This document shows positions 42,015-59,888 of a stretch of DNA of 64,000 nt, piece after piece. This DNA comes from Micropruina glycogenica. Its GTDB lineage: Bacteria > Actinomycetota > Actinomycetes > Propionibacteriales > Propionibacteriaceae. The notes under the pieces were generated by a model. It was not told the origin of the DNA, did no database searches, and saw nothing but the letters and a program-made list of their open reading frames with translations. Numbering within the stretch: position 1 is the stretch's first letter; each line of letters opens with the position of its first letter. The stretch is from assembly GCF_900289045.1 (NCBI RefSeq), contig NZ_LT985188.1:1674001-1738000 (forward strand). The letters are read 5' to 3'. The position numbers and the translations under genes are program-made.

Positions 42015-42944
42015 TCATCGGGCCCGTGGGTGCGCGGTCAGAAACACCTCGCGCAGGTGCTCGACCGTCACCAGCGTGTAGATCTGAGTGGTGGCCACCG
42101 AGGCGTGGCCCAGCAGTTCCTGGACGACCCGCACGTCCGCTCCCCCGTCGAGCAGGTGCGTGGCGAACGAATGCCGCAGGGTGTGCGGGCCGATCTCGGC
42201 GGTGATGCCTGCGCGGTCGGCTTGCTGCCGCAGCAGCCCCCAGGCCGACTGCCGGCTCAGCCGCGCACCGCGGGTGTTCACGAACAGCGCCGGCGTCGAA
42301 CCCCTCGCACCCTGCAGCAGCGCCGGACGACCCCGCACCAGCCAGGCGTCCAGGGCAGCCCGCGCGTACGAGCCGACCGGCACGATGCGCTCTTTGCGCC
42401 CCTTACCGAACAGCCGCAGCCCGGCGTCAGGCTCATGGGCCAGGTGCGTCACGTCGTCGACATCGAGGCTGACCAACTCGGTGATGCGGGCGCCGGTGCC
42501 GTACAGCAGTTCGAGCAGGGCCGCGTCGCGCAGGCCGACCGGCGTGGACACATCAGGGCTGTCGAGCAGGGCCTGCACCTGGTCGAGGGGCAGCGCCTTC
42601 GGCAGCCGCCGTCCGGCCTGCGGCGGCGACACCCCGGTGGCGCGGTTGTCGGCCAGCAGGCCGTCGTCGACGGCGAAGCGGTGCAGGGACTTCACTGCAC
42701 TCAACGCCCGCGCCACGCTGCTGGGCGCCAGCGGCGGGTGCCGCTCGGAGCCCGCGCGCAGCCACGTCGCGAACGCCGCGACATCGGCCTCGGTCACCTC
42801 GGCCAGGTCGGCACGGCCCCACTCGTCGAGAAACTCCCGATAGCGGGCCAGGTCGCGCCGGTAACCGGCGACGGTGTGCTCCGAAGCTCCTCGCTCCACC
42901 GTGAGATGGTCGAGGAACGCGCCGACCACCCGCTGCACGGCCAT
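42015..42944 (-). CDS. xerD: Tyrosine recombinase XerD
   Basis: XerD resolves chromosome dimers at dif together with XerC. The 309-residue protein has the N-terminal SAM-like core-binding domain ([30 protein letters not shown]). The catalytic residues lie in [17 protein letters not shown] (Arg), [14 protein letters not shown] (Lys), [37 protein letters not shown] (His-Arg-His) and the final Tyr. The ATG at 42944 starts 2 nt from the Nudix stop; the longer frame to 43580 is spurious. Its position before parA-scpA matches other Actinobacteria, apart from the inserted island. Confidence 0.95.
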   Translation of the reverse strand: MAVQRVVGAFLDHLTVERGASEHTVAGYRRDLARYREFLDEWGRADLAEVTEADVAAFATWLRAGSERHPPLAPSSVARALSAVKSLHRFAVDDGLLADNRATGVSPPQAGRRLPKALPLDQVQALLDSPDVSTPVGLRDAALLELLYGTGARITELVSLDVDDVTHLAHEPDAGLRLFGKGRKERIVPVGSYARAALDAWLVRGRPALLQGARGSTPALFVNTRGARLSRQSAWGLLRQQADRAGITAEIGPHTLRHSFATHLLDGGADVRVVQELLGHASVATTQIYTLVTVEHLREVFLTAHPRAR

Positions 42945-42946
42945 GC

Positions 42947-43635
42947 TCAGGCCAGCTTCGCGATCTCGTCCAGAAGGTGCTGACGGATGTCCCGTGCCGG
43001 CCAGGGTAGGTCGGCGGGTCGCAGGTCGTCGAGCCGTCCGCTCTGCCGGGCGGCTTCGAGCGCCAACACCCCGGCTACTAACGAGGGACTCTGAATCTGC
43101 CCTGCGTAGATGCCCTCGACCAAGTCGGCCAAGGGCACCAGCCCGACCTGCATGTGGAGTTCTTCGTGCTCGACCACGAACCCGTCCGGACGGGGCACGC
43201 GGCGCAACCCTCGGGCCAAAAAGAACCGGATCGCCTCGGAGTTGCACCCCGGCGAGGTGAACATGTCGATCAGCAACCGCCAGTCGTCGGCCGCCAGCAT
43301 CGCTTCTTCGGCCAGCTCGCGCTGCGCAGCTGCGAGGAACGACTCGTCGTCGGCGTCGAGCAGCCCCGCCGGCGGCTCGATCAGTTGAAACCCGACCGGG
43401 TGACGATACTGGCGCACCACGACCACGCGATCGTGATCGTCCAGAGCGATCACCGCAACCGCGCCCGGGTGCAGCAGGTACTGCCGGTGCATCTGCTCGC
43501 CGTCGGGCGTGGCCACGGTGTCGTCCACGTAGTCGCTGACCGCACCAACGCCCAGCACTTTGTGCGACACCAGCGGCCACTGTGCAGGACGGTCGACGTT
43601 GTCGCGTGGCCCCAGCACCGGCAGGTCGGCAGTCA

Positions 43636-43636
<1 letters not shown>
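42947..43636 (-). CDS. Nudix hydrolase, ADP-ribose pyrophosphatase type
   Basis: This 229-residue enzyme hydrolyses nucleoside diphosphate sugars such as ADP-ribose. The Nudix box is [22 protein letters not shown], with [19 protein letters not shown] before it, as in the ADPRase group. The start overlaps the pyrG stop by one base (TGATG). The pyrG-Nudix-xerD order is shared with mycobacteria. Confidence 0.92.
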
Positions 43637-47084
<3,448 letters not shown>

Positions 47085-47095
<11 letters not shown>

Positions 47096-48011
47096 TCTGC
47101 TGTTCGCGCTCGGCGACCCCCCGCCAGCCGTCGACGGGCAGGGCGAACTTGCGCACCAGGCGATCGACGAACGGCCGCTCAGAGATGCGAGCCAGTTTCA
47201 GCCGGTGGGTGCCCACCTGCGCGGTAACCACCATGCCGCCGCCGATGTCGGTGGTGCGGCGCCCGTCGCACCACACCACGGCGTTGCATTCGTTGGACGG
47301 CAGCACCTCGATCGAAATGGTGGAATGTGGACCGATCACCAGCGGACGACTGAACAGCGCGTGCGCCGACAGCGGCACCAGCAGCAGGGCGTCGATGTCG
47401 GGCCACATCACCGGCCCGTTGGCCGAGAAGGCGTAGGCGGTCGACCCGGTGGGGGTCGACATGAGCACGCCGTCGGTGCCCCAGCGCGACAGTGCGCGGC
47501 CGTCGACCCGCACCAGCACCTCGATCATGCGCTCGCGGGCCAGCTTCTCGATCGAGACCTCGTTGACCGCGAACGACCGCCACACCTCGGTGCCCGACTC
47601 GTCGGTGACGATGGTGTCGATGGTCATGCGCTCTTCGACGGTGTAGTTGCGCTTCACCACATGGCTGATCAGCGAACCGGCCTGGTGCGACTCGAGCTCG
47701 GCCAGAAACCCGACGTGCCCCAGGTTGACCCCCAGCACCGGTATGTCGAGCGGTAAGGCCCACTCGGCGGCACGCAGAATGCTGCCGTCGCCGCCGAACA
47801 CGATCGCGAGCTCGCTCTGTTTCTCGTTGTCGGGCGAGAGTTGCTCGACGCCCTCGGACGACGCGAACTGCTGCAGTTGATCGCCCTTCACGAGGCTGGT
47901 GATGCCGTGCTGTGCCATGCCCGCGATGAAACCCGCGGCGGCGCTGACCGCGGCCGGGCGTCCCCCGTGCAGGGTGACGGTGACGTAGCGACGACTGGGC
48001 ACGGGTATCAC
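47085..48011 (-). CDS. nadK: NAD kinase
   Basis: This 308-residue enzyme phosphorylates NAD to NADP. The motifs are the GGDG loop in IVFGGDGSILRAAEW, VLGVNLGHVGFLAEL, AVNEVSIEKLARERM (NE/D motif) and GVLMSTPTGSTAYAFSANGP. The GTG at 48011 is used; GTG at 48002 is a close alternative. It is 21 nt downstream of tlyA. Confidence 0.96.
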
Positions 48012-48032
48012 CCTAACCTGGGGCGGCGACAG

Positions 48033-48764
48033 TTACTCGTGGTGCACGAGTTGCACGAAGTACTCGATGTTGCCGGACGTTCCCGGCGTGCCGCTCACGC
48101 CTCGCCAGGCCTCGCGCCAACCCAGCTCGCACGCCCCCGCAACGACGTCGTCGACACAGCGCCGGCGCACGGCGTCGTCACGCACCACACCCCGCGAGTC
48201 GTGGCCGCCGCGGCCGACCTCGAACTGCGGTTTCACCAGCAGCAGGGCGGTGCCCGACGGCTTCAGCACGGTCAGCATCGGCTGCAGCAACAGCCGCAGA
48301 GAGATGAACGACACGTCGCCGACGATCAGGTCGACCGGTTCGCCGTCGAGGTCGGCCAGGGTCAGGTCGCGAAGGTTCAACCCTTCGCGCACCCGTACCC
48401 GAGGGTCGTCGCTGATCGATGCCGCCAACTGGTCGTGGCCGACGTCCACCGCGTACACGGTGTCGGCGCCGCGTTCGAGCACCACCTGGGTGAACCCGCC
48501 CGTGCAGGCGCCCGCGTCGAGCACCCGGCCGGTGACGATGACGCCCGAGGCGTCCAGGGCACCGATCAGCTTGTGGGCCGCGCGCGACACGTAGTGGTCG
48601 CCGCCGGTGAACTGCACGTCGTCGGCGTCGCTGACCGGTTCGGACGGCTTGTGCGCCGGTTGGCCGTTGACGAGCACCCGTCCGGCCTTGATCGCGTCGG
48701 CCGCCTGGCCCCGTGAGCGCGCGAGGCCGCGGCGCACCAGCACCAGGTCGAGCCGAGCGGTCAC
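48033..48764 (-). CDS. tlyA: 16S/23S rRNA 2'-O-methyltransferase TlyA
   Basis: This 243-residue enzyme methylates cytidines in 16S helix 44 and 23S helix 69, and its loss gives capreomycin resistance in mycobacteria. It has an N-terminal S4 domain (RLDLVLVRRGLARSRGQAADAIKAGRVLVNG), VSRAAHKL and an FtsJ-type SAM fold (GRVLDAGACTGGFTQVVLERGA, VGDVSFISLRLLL, VKPQFEVGR). The GTG start overlaps the upstream stop (GTGA). Confidence 0.95.
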   Translation of the reverse strand: MTARLDLVLVRRGLARSRGQAADAIKAGRVLVNGQPAHKPSEPVSDADDVQFTGGDHYVSRAAHKLIGALDASGVIVTGRVLDAGACTGGFTQVVLERGADTVYAVDVGHDQLAASISDDPRVRVREGLNLRDLTLADLDGEPVDLIVGDVSFISLRLLLQPMLTVLKPSGTALLLVKPQFEVGRGGHDSRGVVRDDAVRRRCVDDVVAGACELGWREAWRGVSGTPGTSGNIEYFVQLVHHE

Positions 48765-48928
48765 CGTTGTTCGGAAGCGGGGTTGAGCACCTGCTGCAGC
48801 ACCGTGTGCACCGCCTGCACCCGCTCGGCGTGCTCACCGACCGGCCCGCTGAGGTCGAGCGCGATCAGGGCCTCGTCGATGGCCCGATGCCCGGTGACGG
48901 GGGGCTGCTCAGGGGCGCTACTGGTCAT
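48761..48928 (-). CDS. Small hypothetical protein upstream of tlyA
   Basis: This 55-residue ORF (MTSSAPEQPPVTGHRAIDEA...) has a Pro-rich start, then a helix (LIALDLSGPVGEHAERVQAVHTVLQQVLN) and no membrane segment. Its stop overlaps the tlyA start. A short protein occupies the same position (Rv1693) in Mycobacterium, which supports it as a real gene. The function is unknown. Confidence 0.7.
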   Translation of the reverse strand: MTSSAPEQPPVTGHRAIDEALIALDLSGPVGEHAERVQAVHTVLQQVLNPASEQR

Positions 48929-49097
48929 GGCGCCATAGTAGGAGGTTCGTCATTGGTGCGTGTCGAACCAGGCGCTGGGGGCTCGACGCGCCCGTCCAGC
49001 GTCAACTCGTGGGTTGAGCATGTCGCAACCCGTCTGAAGGTCTCGAGAAGCTCGACCAGCCCTGACTCGCCGGTCTCGACGTGGTCGACCTCGATGG

Positions 49098-49721
49098 TCA
49101 ACGATCGCTGGAGCGCTCCCCCAGCCCGCGGGCGGCCAGCGCATCGCCGGTCGCCTGGGCGAAGCCGACCGCCCGCACCACCACGGGCGTGAGCCGCGCG
49201 ATCCAGTGCCGCTCCAGGCCCCGCGCTCGCGCCGCGTCGCGCACGTCGTAGAAGGCGCCCATCAGGTACGGAATGCTGCGCAGCATCACCCCCACCGACA
49301 ACCCGAACCGCTCGCCGTCGACGAACGGCACCCGGTCGGCTGCGCTCACCAACGCGTCGATCAGCACCGCTGGCCTGGTGGTCACGATGATCAGCCGCGC
49401 AGCCAGCACCGCCAGTAGCACGTTGCCCGGCACCACGAACGCCAGCGCCGGTTGCCCGATCAGCACCTGAAACGCCGCCAGCACGGCGAGCAGCACCAGC
49501 AACCCCCACGACAGGGCGAGGGTGACCCGCGCCGGCAGTCCGGTGAGCAGCAGGCACCCGACGGTCAACGCCAGGGCCGAAGCGGTCACCCACGGCTCCT
49601 GCACGAACAGCGCGGGCAGGGTGAGCACCAGCACCGCGAGGTATTTCCAGCCCACGCCCACCCGATGCCAGGGCGACGTGCCGGGCCGGTAGCTGCCGAG
49701 CAGCGCGTCGGTCGGCCTCAT
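49098..49721 (-). CDS. ECF transporter transmembrane subunit EcfT/BioN
   Basis: This 207-residue energy-coupling transmembrane protein joins the ATPase to a substrate-binding subunit. It has about five helices in residues 25-135, then the C-terminal coupling helices with DVRDAARARGLERHWIARL and DALAARGLG; the two Ala-Arg-Gly motifs contact the ATPase. It overlaps the ATPase gene by 4 nt. With bioY upstream it forms a biotin ECF module. Confidence 0.88.
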   Translation of the reverse strand: MRPTDALLGSYRPGTSPWHRVGVGWKYLAVLVLTLPALFVQEPWVTASALALTVGCLLLTGLPARVTLALSWGLLVLLAVLAAFQVLIGQPALAFVVPGNVLLAVLAARLIIVTTRPAVLIDALVSAADRVPFVDGERFGLSVGVMLRSIPYLMGAFYDVRDAARARGLERHWIARLTPVVVRAVGFAQATGDALAARGLGERSSDR

Positions 49722-50410
49722 GCCAGCAACGCCCGGTAGGCGGCGATCGCGGTCTCGGGGTCGCCGTCGGCCACCACCCGACCGGCGTCGATCACGATGA
49801 CCCTCTCCGACTGAGCCGCCAACTCGAGGTCATGGGTGGCGATGATCACCTGGTGCGGCAGGTCAGCCAGCACCTGCGCCACCAGGTTGCGGTTGCGCAG
49901 GTCGAGCAGCGTGGTGGGTTCGTCGCACACCAGCACCGACGGCTGCACGGCCAGCACGCTGACCAGCGCCGCGAGTTGCCGCTCGCCGCCCGACAGGTCG
50001 TAGATGCTGCGCTCGGCCACGTCGGCCAGCCCGTAGCGGGCCAGCCAGGCGCGGGCCTGGGCCTGCCGGGCCTCCCGGTCACGCACGCGGGAGCGCAAAC
50101 TGAGCTCGACGTCGTCCAGCGGGGTCGGTAGCACGAGTTGGCTCAGTGGGTCGGTGAACGTGAAACCCACCAGGCGGCGCACGGCCGCTGCGTCACGTCG
50201 GGTGTCGTGGCCCTCGACGTCGACCCGCCCTTGCGTGGGCACGATCAGGCCGTTGAGCAGGCGCAGCAGCGTGGACTTGCCCGAACCGTTCGCACCGATC
50301 AGCGCGATGCGGTGCTCGGCCAGGTCGATGCTCACCCCGTCGAGCAGGGTCTTGGTGCCCGGCGGGGTCAGCGCCGGGACGGCGACGGTGACGCCGTGCA
50401 GCGCGATCAC
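49718..50410 (-). CDS. ECF transporter ATPase (BioM-like)
   Basis: This 230-residue ATPase has Walker A ALIGANGSGKSTLLRLLNGL, the Q-loop FTFTDPLSQLVLPT, signature YDLSGGERQLAALVSVLA, Walker B SVLVCDEPTTLLDLRN and the switch His in IATHDLELA. It starts with GTG at 50410, one base after the bioY stop. It drives uptake through BioY-EcfT. Confidence 0.93.
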   Translation of the reverse strand: MIALHGVTVAVPALTPPGTKTLLDGVSIDLAEHRIALIGANGSGKSTLLRLLNGLIVPTQGRVDVEGHDTRRDAAAVRRLVGFTFTDPLSQLVLPTPLDDVELSLRSRVRDREARQAQARAWLARYGLADVAERSIYDLSGGERQLAALVSVLAVQPSVLVCDEPTTLLDLRNRNLVAQVLADLPHQVIIATHDLELAAQSERVIVIDAGRVVADGDPETAIAAYRALLA

Positions 50411-50411
50411 G

Positions 50412-50987
50412 TCACGCGGTCGCCGGCACTCGCTGCGCCAGCAGTGCGGGGAAGGCCCGATGCACCGCGACCGCGATGGCGGCGGCGATCAGGTTCTTCG
50501 CCACGTCGCCGGGCCAGAAGGCGATGTCGATGGCGAACGCCTTGGCGAAGTCGATCTGCATCACGGCCATCAGCCCGATGACGCCGGCCGGGTGAATGAT
50601 CAGCACCGACGCCCCGAAGCCGGCCAGGAACATCCACAGCAGCCGGGGTTGGCGGCCGCCGAACCACTGGGCGAACAGGCCGGCCACCAGGGCGGCGACG
50701 GGAAAGCTGAGCAGGTAGCCGATGCTGGGCTTGCCCAGCACACCCAGGCCGGCGGCGCCGCCGGCGAACACCGGCAGGCCGGCGAACCCGACCACCAGGT
50801 ACAGGGCGGTGGCCGCGAAGCCGCGCCAGGGGCCGAGCACCAGGCCGGCCAGGGCGACGCCGAGGGTTTGCAGGGTGATCGGCACGGGCCCGATCGGAAT
50901 GCCCGGTACCAGCGAGAACGCGGCGATCAGCGCCGCGAAGACGGCGATGAGGGCGAGGTCGGTGGTGGGCTGCTTGCCTGCTGGCAC
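50412..50987 (-). CDS. bioY: Biotin-binding ECF subunit BioY
   Basis: This 191-residue S-component has six hydrophobic segments. It shows the family motifs GIPIGPVPITLQTLGVALAGLVLGPWRG, YLVVGFAGLPVFAGGAAGLGVLGKPSIGYLLSFPVAALVAG and WPGDVAKNLIAAAIA. The GTG at 50987 follows AGGAGCG; longer frames are spurious. bioY-bioM-bioN is a standard biotin importer, so the organism probably takes up biotin. No biotin-responsive operator was identified. Confidence 0.93.
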   Translation of the reverse strand: MPAGKQPTTDLALIAVFAALIAAFSLVPGIPIGPVPITLQTLGVALAGLVLGPWRGFAATALYLVVGFAGLPVFAGGAAGLGVLGKPSIGYLLSFPVAALVAGLFAQWFGGRQPRLLWMFLAGFGASVLIIHPAGVIGLMAVMQIDFAKAFAIDIAFWPGDVAKNLIAAAIAVAVHRAFPALLAQRVPATA

Positions 50988-51118
50988 GGTCGCTCCTGAA
51001 TCGGGCGCGCCTGTCGTGGCGCGGTCGGGGTGAGAATACCGTCGAGTACGTGACCCCGCCCCTCGTCTCGGCGCTGGTCGCCCGACCGAACAGACCTGGC
51101 CGCAGTCGTCCGCTGACG

Positions 51119-51180
51119 TTGCTCGCGTTGAGTGACGTTGCTCGCGTCCGGACGCGAGCAACGAGCGCCGGCGCGAGCAA
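51119..51180. repeat. Four TTGCTCGCG half-sites with a 28-bp perfect palindrome
   Basis: TTGCTCGCG occurs at 51119-51127 and 51138-51146, and its complement CGCGAGCAA at 51153-51161 and 51172-51180. The middle two form the perfect palindrome CGTTGCTCGCGTCC/GGACGCGAGCAACG (51136-51163). The outer sites are 19 bp from the inner ones on both sides. It lies between the HAD gene and bioY and may be an operator, a terminator for the HAD gene or a repeat. Confidence 0.7.
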
Positions 51181-51211
51181 CGTGGTCGCGGGGGTGCCCG
51201 GCGAACGCCGG

Positions 51212-52204
51212 CTACCGCAGCCGGTCGAGCAGCGCCAGCGCCCCGGTGGCGTCCGCGCCGGTGTGCCACACCAGGGTGGCCAACGCCCACAGGGCGTCCA
51301 ACTGAGCGGCCTCGGTGTCGAGCGGGCCCTCGACGACGACCGAGCCGTCGTGCAGCCGCACGGTGGCAGCGCCGCAACTCCGGACGTCCCCCTCGCCGGT
51401 CGCGACGCGCCCCGGTTCGAGCAGCGCCCGCAGGTCCGCCCCGATGAACGTCGGACGGTCCCCCGGCCCCGCCTCTAGCAGGTCGCGCTTTCCGTGGGCG
51501 CCGGTGAACACCAGCAGCGTCGGCATGCCGGCCCGGTTGCCGCCCATGATGTCGGTGTCGATGCGGTCGCCCACGAAGATCGGCCGCTGGGCATGCGTGT
51601 GCCGTACGGCGAAGTCGAGCATCGGCGCGTGCGGCTTGCCGAACACGATGGGCTGCTGGCGCACCGTGCTGCCGACCACGTTCAACTGCGCGCCGAGGCC
51701 AGGCACCAAGCCTCGGTCGGTGGGCCGGTTGAGGTCATCGTTGGTGCCGTACCACGTGGCTCCGCGTTGCACGGCGATGGACGCCTCATCGAGCACCCGC
51801 CAGTCAATGGTGGGGCTGTAGCCCTGCAGTACCGCGTCCGGCTCGTCGTCGGCCGAGTCGGTGGTACGAAAGCCCGCGGCCTCAGCAAGGCGACTCAGGT
51901 TGTTCGTGCCCGCGATCAGCAGCAGACTGCCGGCTGGTAGTTGTTCGGCGAGCACCCCGACGGCCACCTGCGCGCTGGTGATCAGGTCGTCCGGGCCGGC
52001 GGTGAAACCGAGTTCGGTCAGGTGGCGAGCCACCGCCTCGGCGCTGCGGGCCGCATTGTTGGTGACGTACATCACCCGCGCACCGGCCGCGCGGACGTCG
52101 GCGATGCCCTGCACGGCGCCCGGCACCGCGATCGGGCCCAGGTAGATCACCCCGTCGAGGTCGAAGAACGCGACGTCGTGCTGCGCGATGATCGGGGCGG
52201 TCAC
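51212..52204 (-). CDS. HAD-family phosphatase (NagD/PGP-like)
   Basis: This 330-residue HAD hydrolase has the catalytic motif FFDLDGVIYLGP (DxD), motif II YVTNNAARS, a type IIA cap, KPHAPML with the conserved Lys and IFVGDRIDTDIMGGNRAGM (motif IV). The family includes p-nitrophenylphosphatases and 3-phosphoglycerate or glycerol-3-phosphate phosphatases. The C-terminal ~60 residues are extra. It overlaps the TPR gene by 4 nt, matching Rv1692 after Rv1691 in Mycobacterium. Confidence 0.9.
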   Translation of the reverse strand: MTAPIIAQHDVAFFDLDGVIYLGPIAVPGAVQGIADVRAAGARVMYVTNNAARSAEAVARHLTELGFTAGPDDLITSAQVAVGVLAEQLPAGSLLLIAGTNNLSRLAEAAGFRTTDSADDEPDAVLQGYSPTIDWRVLDEASIAVQRGATWYGTNDDLNRPTDRGLVPGLGAQLNVVGSTVRQQPIVFGKPHAPMLDFAVRHTHAQRPIFVGDRIDTDIMGGNRAGMPTLLVFTGAHGKRDLLEAGPGDRPTFIGADLRALLEPGRVATGEGDVRSCGAATVRLHDGSVVVEGPLDTEAAQLDALWALATLVWHTGADATGALALLDRLR

Positions 52205-54129
52205 TGGTCGGCCCCCGGCGTCGCGTCACTATCGTCACCAGCGGACGCTTCGTCGGAGTCGTCGCTGTCGTCGAATTCGATCGTGATGCCCTGCAACTCG
52301 GCCAGCGCCTCGGCGGCCCCCGTCTCGTCGTCGGGGTCGAGCCGCACGGCGGCGGCGTACCACTTCTCGGCGTCCGCGGTGTCGCCCGACTCGGCCAGCA
52401 GGTGCGCGAAGTAGTAGCGCAGCCGGGCTCGAGCACTCTTGGGGCCCCGCGCACCGATCAGTTCGATCTCTTGCCGCAGCAGCCGAATCGCCTCGTCACG
52501 CTGCCCCAACGCCTCACGGGCGCCGGCCTCGACCAGCCTCAGCTCAACCCGTGCGGCGATGGGCGGCGATACTGCCAGGCCCTCTTTGACCAGCTTCAGC
52601 GCCGCCTGCGAACGGCCGAGGCCGCGCTCGCAGTCGGCCATCACGGCCAAGAAGTCGTCGGTGCCGGTCATGCGGCGCAGCGCGCGAAACTCGTTCAACG
52701 CAGCCGCGTACTCGCCGGCCGCGTAGGCGGTGGTGCCGGCGGCCTCGCGGGCCACCGGAAGCCGCGCGGCCCGCCGGCGGGCAGCCTCGGCGTGGGCGTA
52801 GGCGAGTTCGGGGTCGGTGTCGACCAGTTCGGCCGCGGCGGCCAGGTGCGCGGCCACGATCTCGGCCTGCTCGACGCTCAGGCTGCGCAGCTCGGCTTTC
52901 ACCCCGCGCGAGAGCAGGTCGAGGTTGACGTCGGTCGGCGTTTCGGGCTCCCCAGGCTTGGGCGCGAGACCGGGCGGAATCTCGCGGGGCTCACGCGGTT
53001 CGCGGCGATCACGATCGGGCCGAGCGTCGCCGGACGTCCGGCGCCAGGCAACTCCGGCGGCAGCGGCACCAGCCACCGCGGCGCCGCCCCGGCGCGCGGC
53101 GTCTTGGTCAGTGGGAGTCCGACGCCCTGAGTTGCCGGCGCGGTCGCCCCGGTACCGGGAACCGCCGGGGCGGTCACCGGAACGCTCACGGTCGTAGGAC
53201 GGCCGGCTCTGCCCGCCGGAGCGGTCGCCGCCATAGCCCCTCTGGTCAGGTCGCTGCCCACTGTCGCGGTACGAACGCCGCTGGGCCGACGACGCGCCCG
53301 CGTCGCTGCTCCTGGAATCGCGGGCGCTCGAGCGGAAGGGCCTGCGCTCGCCCTGCCCTGCGTCGGATCCCCGGGTCGAACGGTAGGGCCGACCCCCTGA
53401 ATCGTCACCGCCGGATCGATAGGCACGACCCGCGTTCGAGGTGTCTGAGCCACCTCCGGACGAGCCGGTCTGGTCACGGTCACCGGAGCGATACGGCCGC
53501 CGTGCGCCCCGCTGCTGCCCCGACCCGCGATAGGGCCGACGATCACCAGTCGACCCACTGTGGTCACGATCATCGGAGCGATACGGCCGCCGTGCGCCCC
53601 GCTCCTGCCCCGACGCGCGATAGGGGCGACTCTCGCCCGAAGACCCGTCCTGGCCACGGTCATTGGAGCGATACGGACGTCGCTCGCCCGTTGAACCTTG
53701 CCGGCCACGCGTCGAAGTGTCGCTGGAGCGCGGCCGGTACGACCTCTGCTGCCCAGAACCGCCCCCATCACCACCTGAGCGGGGCCGCTGTCGGTCACCC
53801 CCGCTGCCGCCTTTGTCCGGTGCGCGCCTGGCGGCGCCCGCCCCCGGGTCAAATCGGTACGGGCGCTCCGCGCCACCGCCTTCGGTGCCCCCCTTGAACC
53901 CGCCGGAGCGCCCGCCCCCGGTGCCGCCACGACGAGCACGATCGGATGCCGAGCCGCCACCCTGGGTGTTGCGTGGTCGATCCGAGCGTCCGCCCCCGGA
54001 GCCGTACGACGACGACGAGGACCTGGAGCCGGAACCACCGCCACGGCCGGCAGACCGCGGACGGCCGCCGCTACTGCCTCGACCGGGTTGGTTTCGTCCC
54101 TCGCCTGCCGGGCCGCGCTCGTCACTCAC
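52201..54129 (-). CDS. TPR-like protein with a long disordered Arg/Gly/Ser/Tyr-rich N-terminal region
   Basis: This 642-residue protein has two parts. Residues 1 to about 390 are low complexity, with about eleven imperfect RPYRS-DDRD-type units and GGG/SSS runs. Residues from about 400 form helical repeats (ERGVKAELRSLSVEQAEIVAAHLAAAAELVD-type, then YAHAEAARRRAARLPVAREAAGTTAYAAGEYAAALNEFRAL), a TPR-like fold, with an acidic end (DDSDDSDEASAGDDSD). The mycobacterial equivalent has the TPR part. The Arg/Tyr/Gly-rich tail suggests RNA binding or condensate formation (inference). GTG start at 54129, next to the rRNA operon end. Confidence 0.82.
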   Translation of the reverse strand: MSDERGPAGEGRNQPGRGSSGGRPRSAGRGGGSGSRSSSSSYGSGGGRSDRPRNTQGGGSASDRARRGGTGGGRSGGFKGGTEGGGAERPYRFDPGAGAARRAPDKGGSGGDRQRPRSGGDGGGSGQQRSYRPRSSDTSTRGRQGSTGERRPYRSNDRGQDGSSGESRPYRASGQERGARRPYRSDDRDHSGSTGDRRPYRGSGQQRGARRPYRSGDRDQTGSSGGGSDTSNAGRAYRSGGDDSGGRPYRSTRGSDAGQGERRPFRSSARDSRSSDAGASSAQRRSYRDSGQRPDQRGYGGDRSGGQSRPSYDRERSGDRPGGSRYRGDRAGNSGRRTPTDQDAARRGGAAVAGAAAAGVAWRRTSGDARPDRDRREPREPREIPPGLAPKPGEPETPTDVNLDLLSRGVKAELRSLSVEQAEIVAAHLAAAAELVDTDPELAYAHAEAARRRAARLPVAREAAGTTAYAAGEYAAALNEFRALRRMTGTDDFLAVMADCERGLGRSQAALKLVKEGLAVSPPIAARVELRLVEAGAREALGQRDEAIRLLRQEIELIGARGPKSARARLRYYFAHLLAESGDTADAEKWYAAAVRLDPDDETGAAEALAELQGITIEFDDSDDSDEASAGDDSDATPGADQ

Positions 54130-54179
54130 CCCTTAAGTCTGCCGTGGCGGCCACGCCGGACGCAAAACCCTGCGTACGC

Positions 54180-54224
54180 AAAACACCCCCGTGTTGACCA
54201 TTGCTGGCCACCACGGGGGTGTTT
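54180..54224 (-). terminator. rRNA operon terminator
   Basis: On the minus strand AAACACCCCCGTG (54224-54212) pairs perfectly with CACGGGGGTGTTT (54193-54181), with an 18-nt loop and a UUUU end. It begins 7 nt after the 5S gene. It also shields the convergent-free TPR gene start just beyond. Confidence 0.88.
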
Positions 54225-54230
54225 ATAAAG

Positions 54231-54347
54231 TCCGGCGACGTCCTACTCTCCCACAGGGTCCCCCCTGCAGTACCATCGGCGCTGAGCAGCTTAGCTTCCG
54301 GGTTCGGAATGGAGCCGGGCGTTTCCCGCTCGCCATGATCACCGTAA
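54231..54347 (-). rRNA. rrf: 5S ribosomal RNA
   Basis: About 117 nt. On the minus strand it begins TTACGGTGATCATGGCGAGC and ends GGAGAGTAGGACGTCGCCGGA-like sequence. It has the conserved CCGAACCCGGAAGCTAAGC loop region. The ends are estimated from pairing of the terminal stem. Confidence 0.95.
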
Positions 54348-54424
54348 CAACTATGGAGTTTTGATCGGAGTTCCCGACCGTTGCTCGGGAACCGCACAGT
54401 GGACGCGTAGCACCTTTGTAGGAA

Positions 54425-59370
<4,946 letters not shown>

Positions 59371-59646
59371 TTTCAGCACGGCCGGAGCCGTAAAGCTGAT
59401 CAAGGATTGTTTGACACTGACAGGATCCATTGCTGGATCTATCAATAATCAAAGGAATCTCGTCGTGTGAGGCGAGCCCCACACGGACGGGATGTTCGTT
59501 CGCACACCCTGCGTGAGGGTGTACTTTCATTGACTTTCAAGCACGCTGTTGAGTTCTCAAGTTTCGGGTGCGCACCGCGCTTTGGCCTCTCGACCGCCGC
59601 TTGGGGCAACTCGACATACTTTACTAGGGCTTGTGCTCGGTGTCAA
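59371..59646 (-). promoter_or_regulatory. rRNA operon promoter and leader
   Basis: On the minus strand TTGACA (59646-59641), a 17-nt spacer and TAAAGT (59623-59618) make a near-consensus promoter, with a start near 59611. The ~240-nt leader contains AACTTGAGAACTCAACAGCGTG, the conserved actinobacterial antitermination/processing element. The remaining gap to tyrS (59647-59888) holds no recognisable gene. Confidence 0.8.
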
Positions 59647-59888
59647 ACTGAGCTATCTTGCCCTTTCCACCCCGCGACAGGCACCGGGTCTTGGTGGCTC
59701 CTGGCATGGAGGCACACCGTTCCCGTACTGGTTTGGGTTGGGTTGGCCTTCCGATTCGGCCGGCCTGGATCTCTCCTGGCCGTCCGTGTCACCGAGAAGG
59801 CTTGGTAAACATTACGGAGTTCGGCGCAGCGGGTCAAATCGACCATGACGCCCGGGCGTGTCGACTGCTTGGCTAGGGGTTTTGCTCA

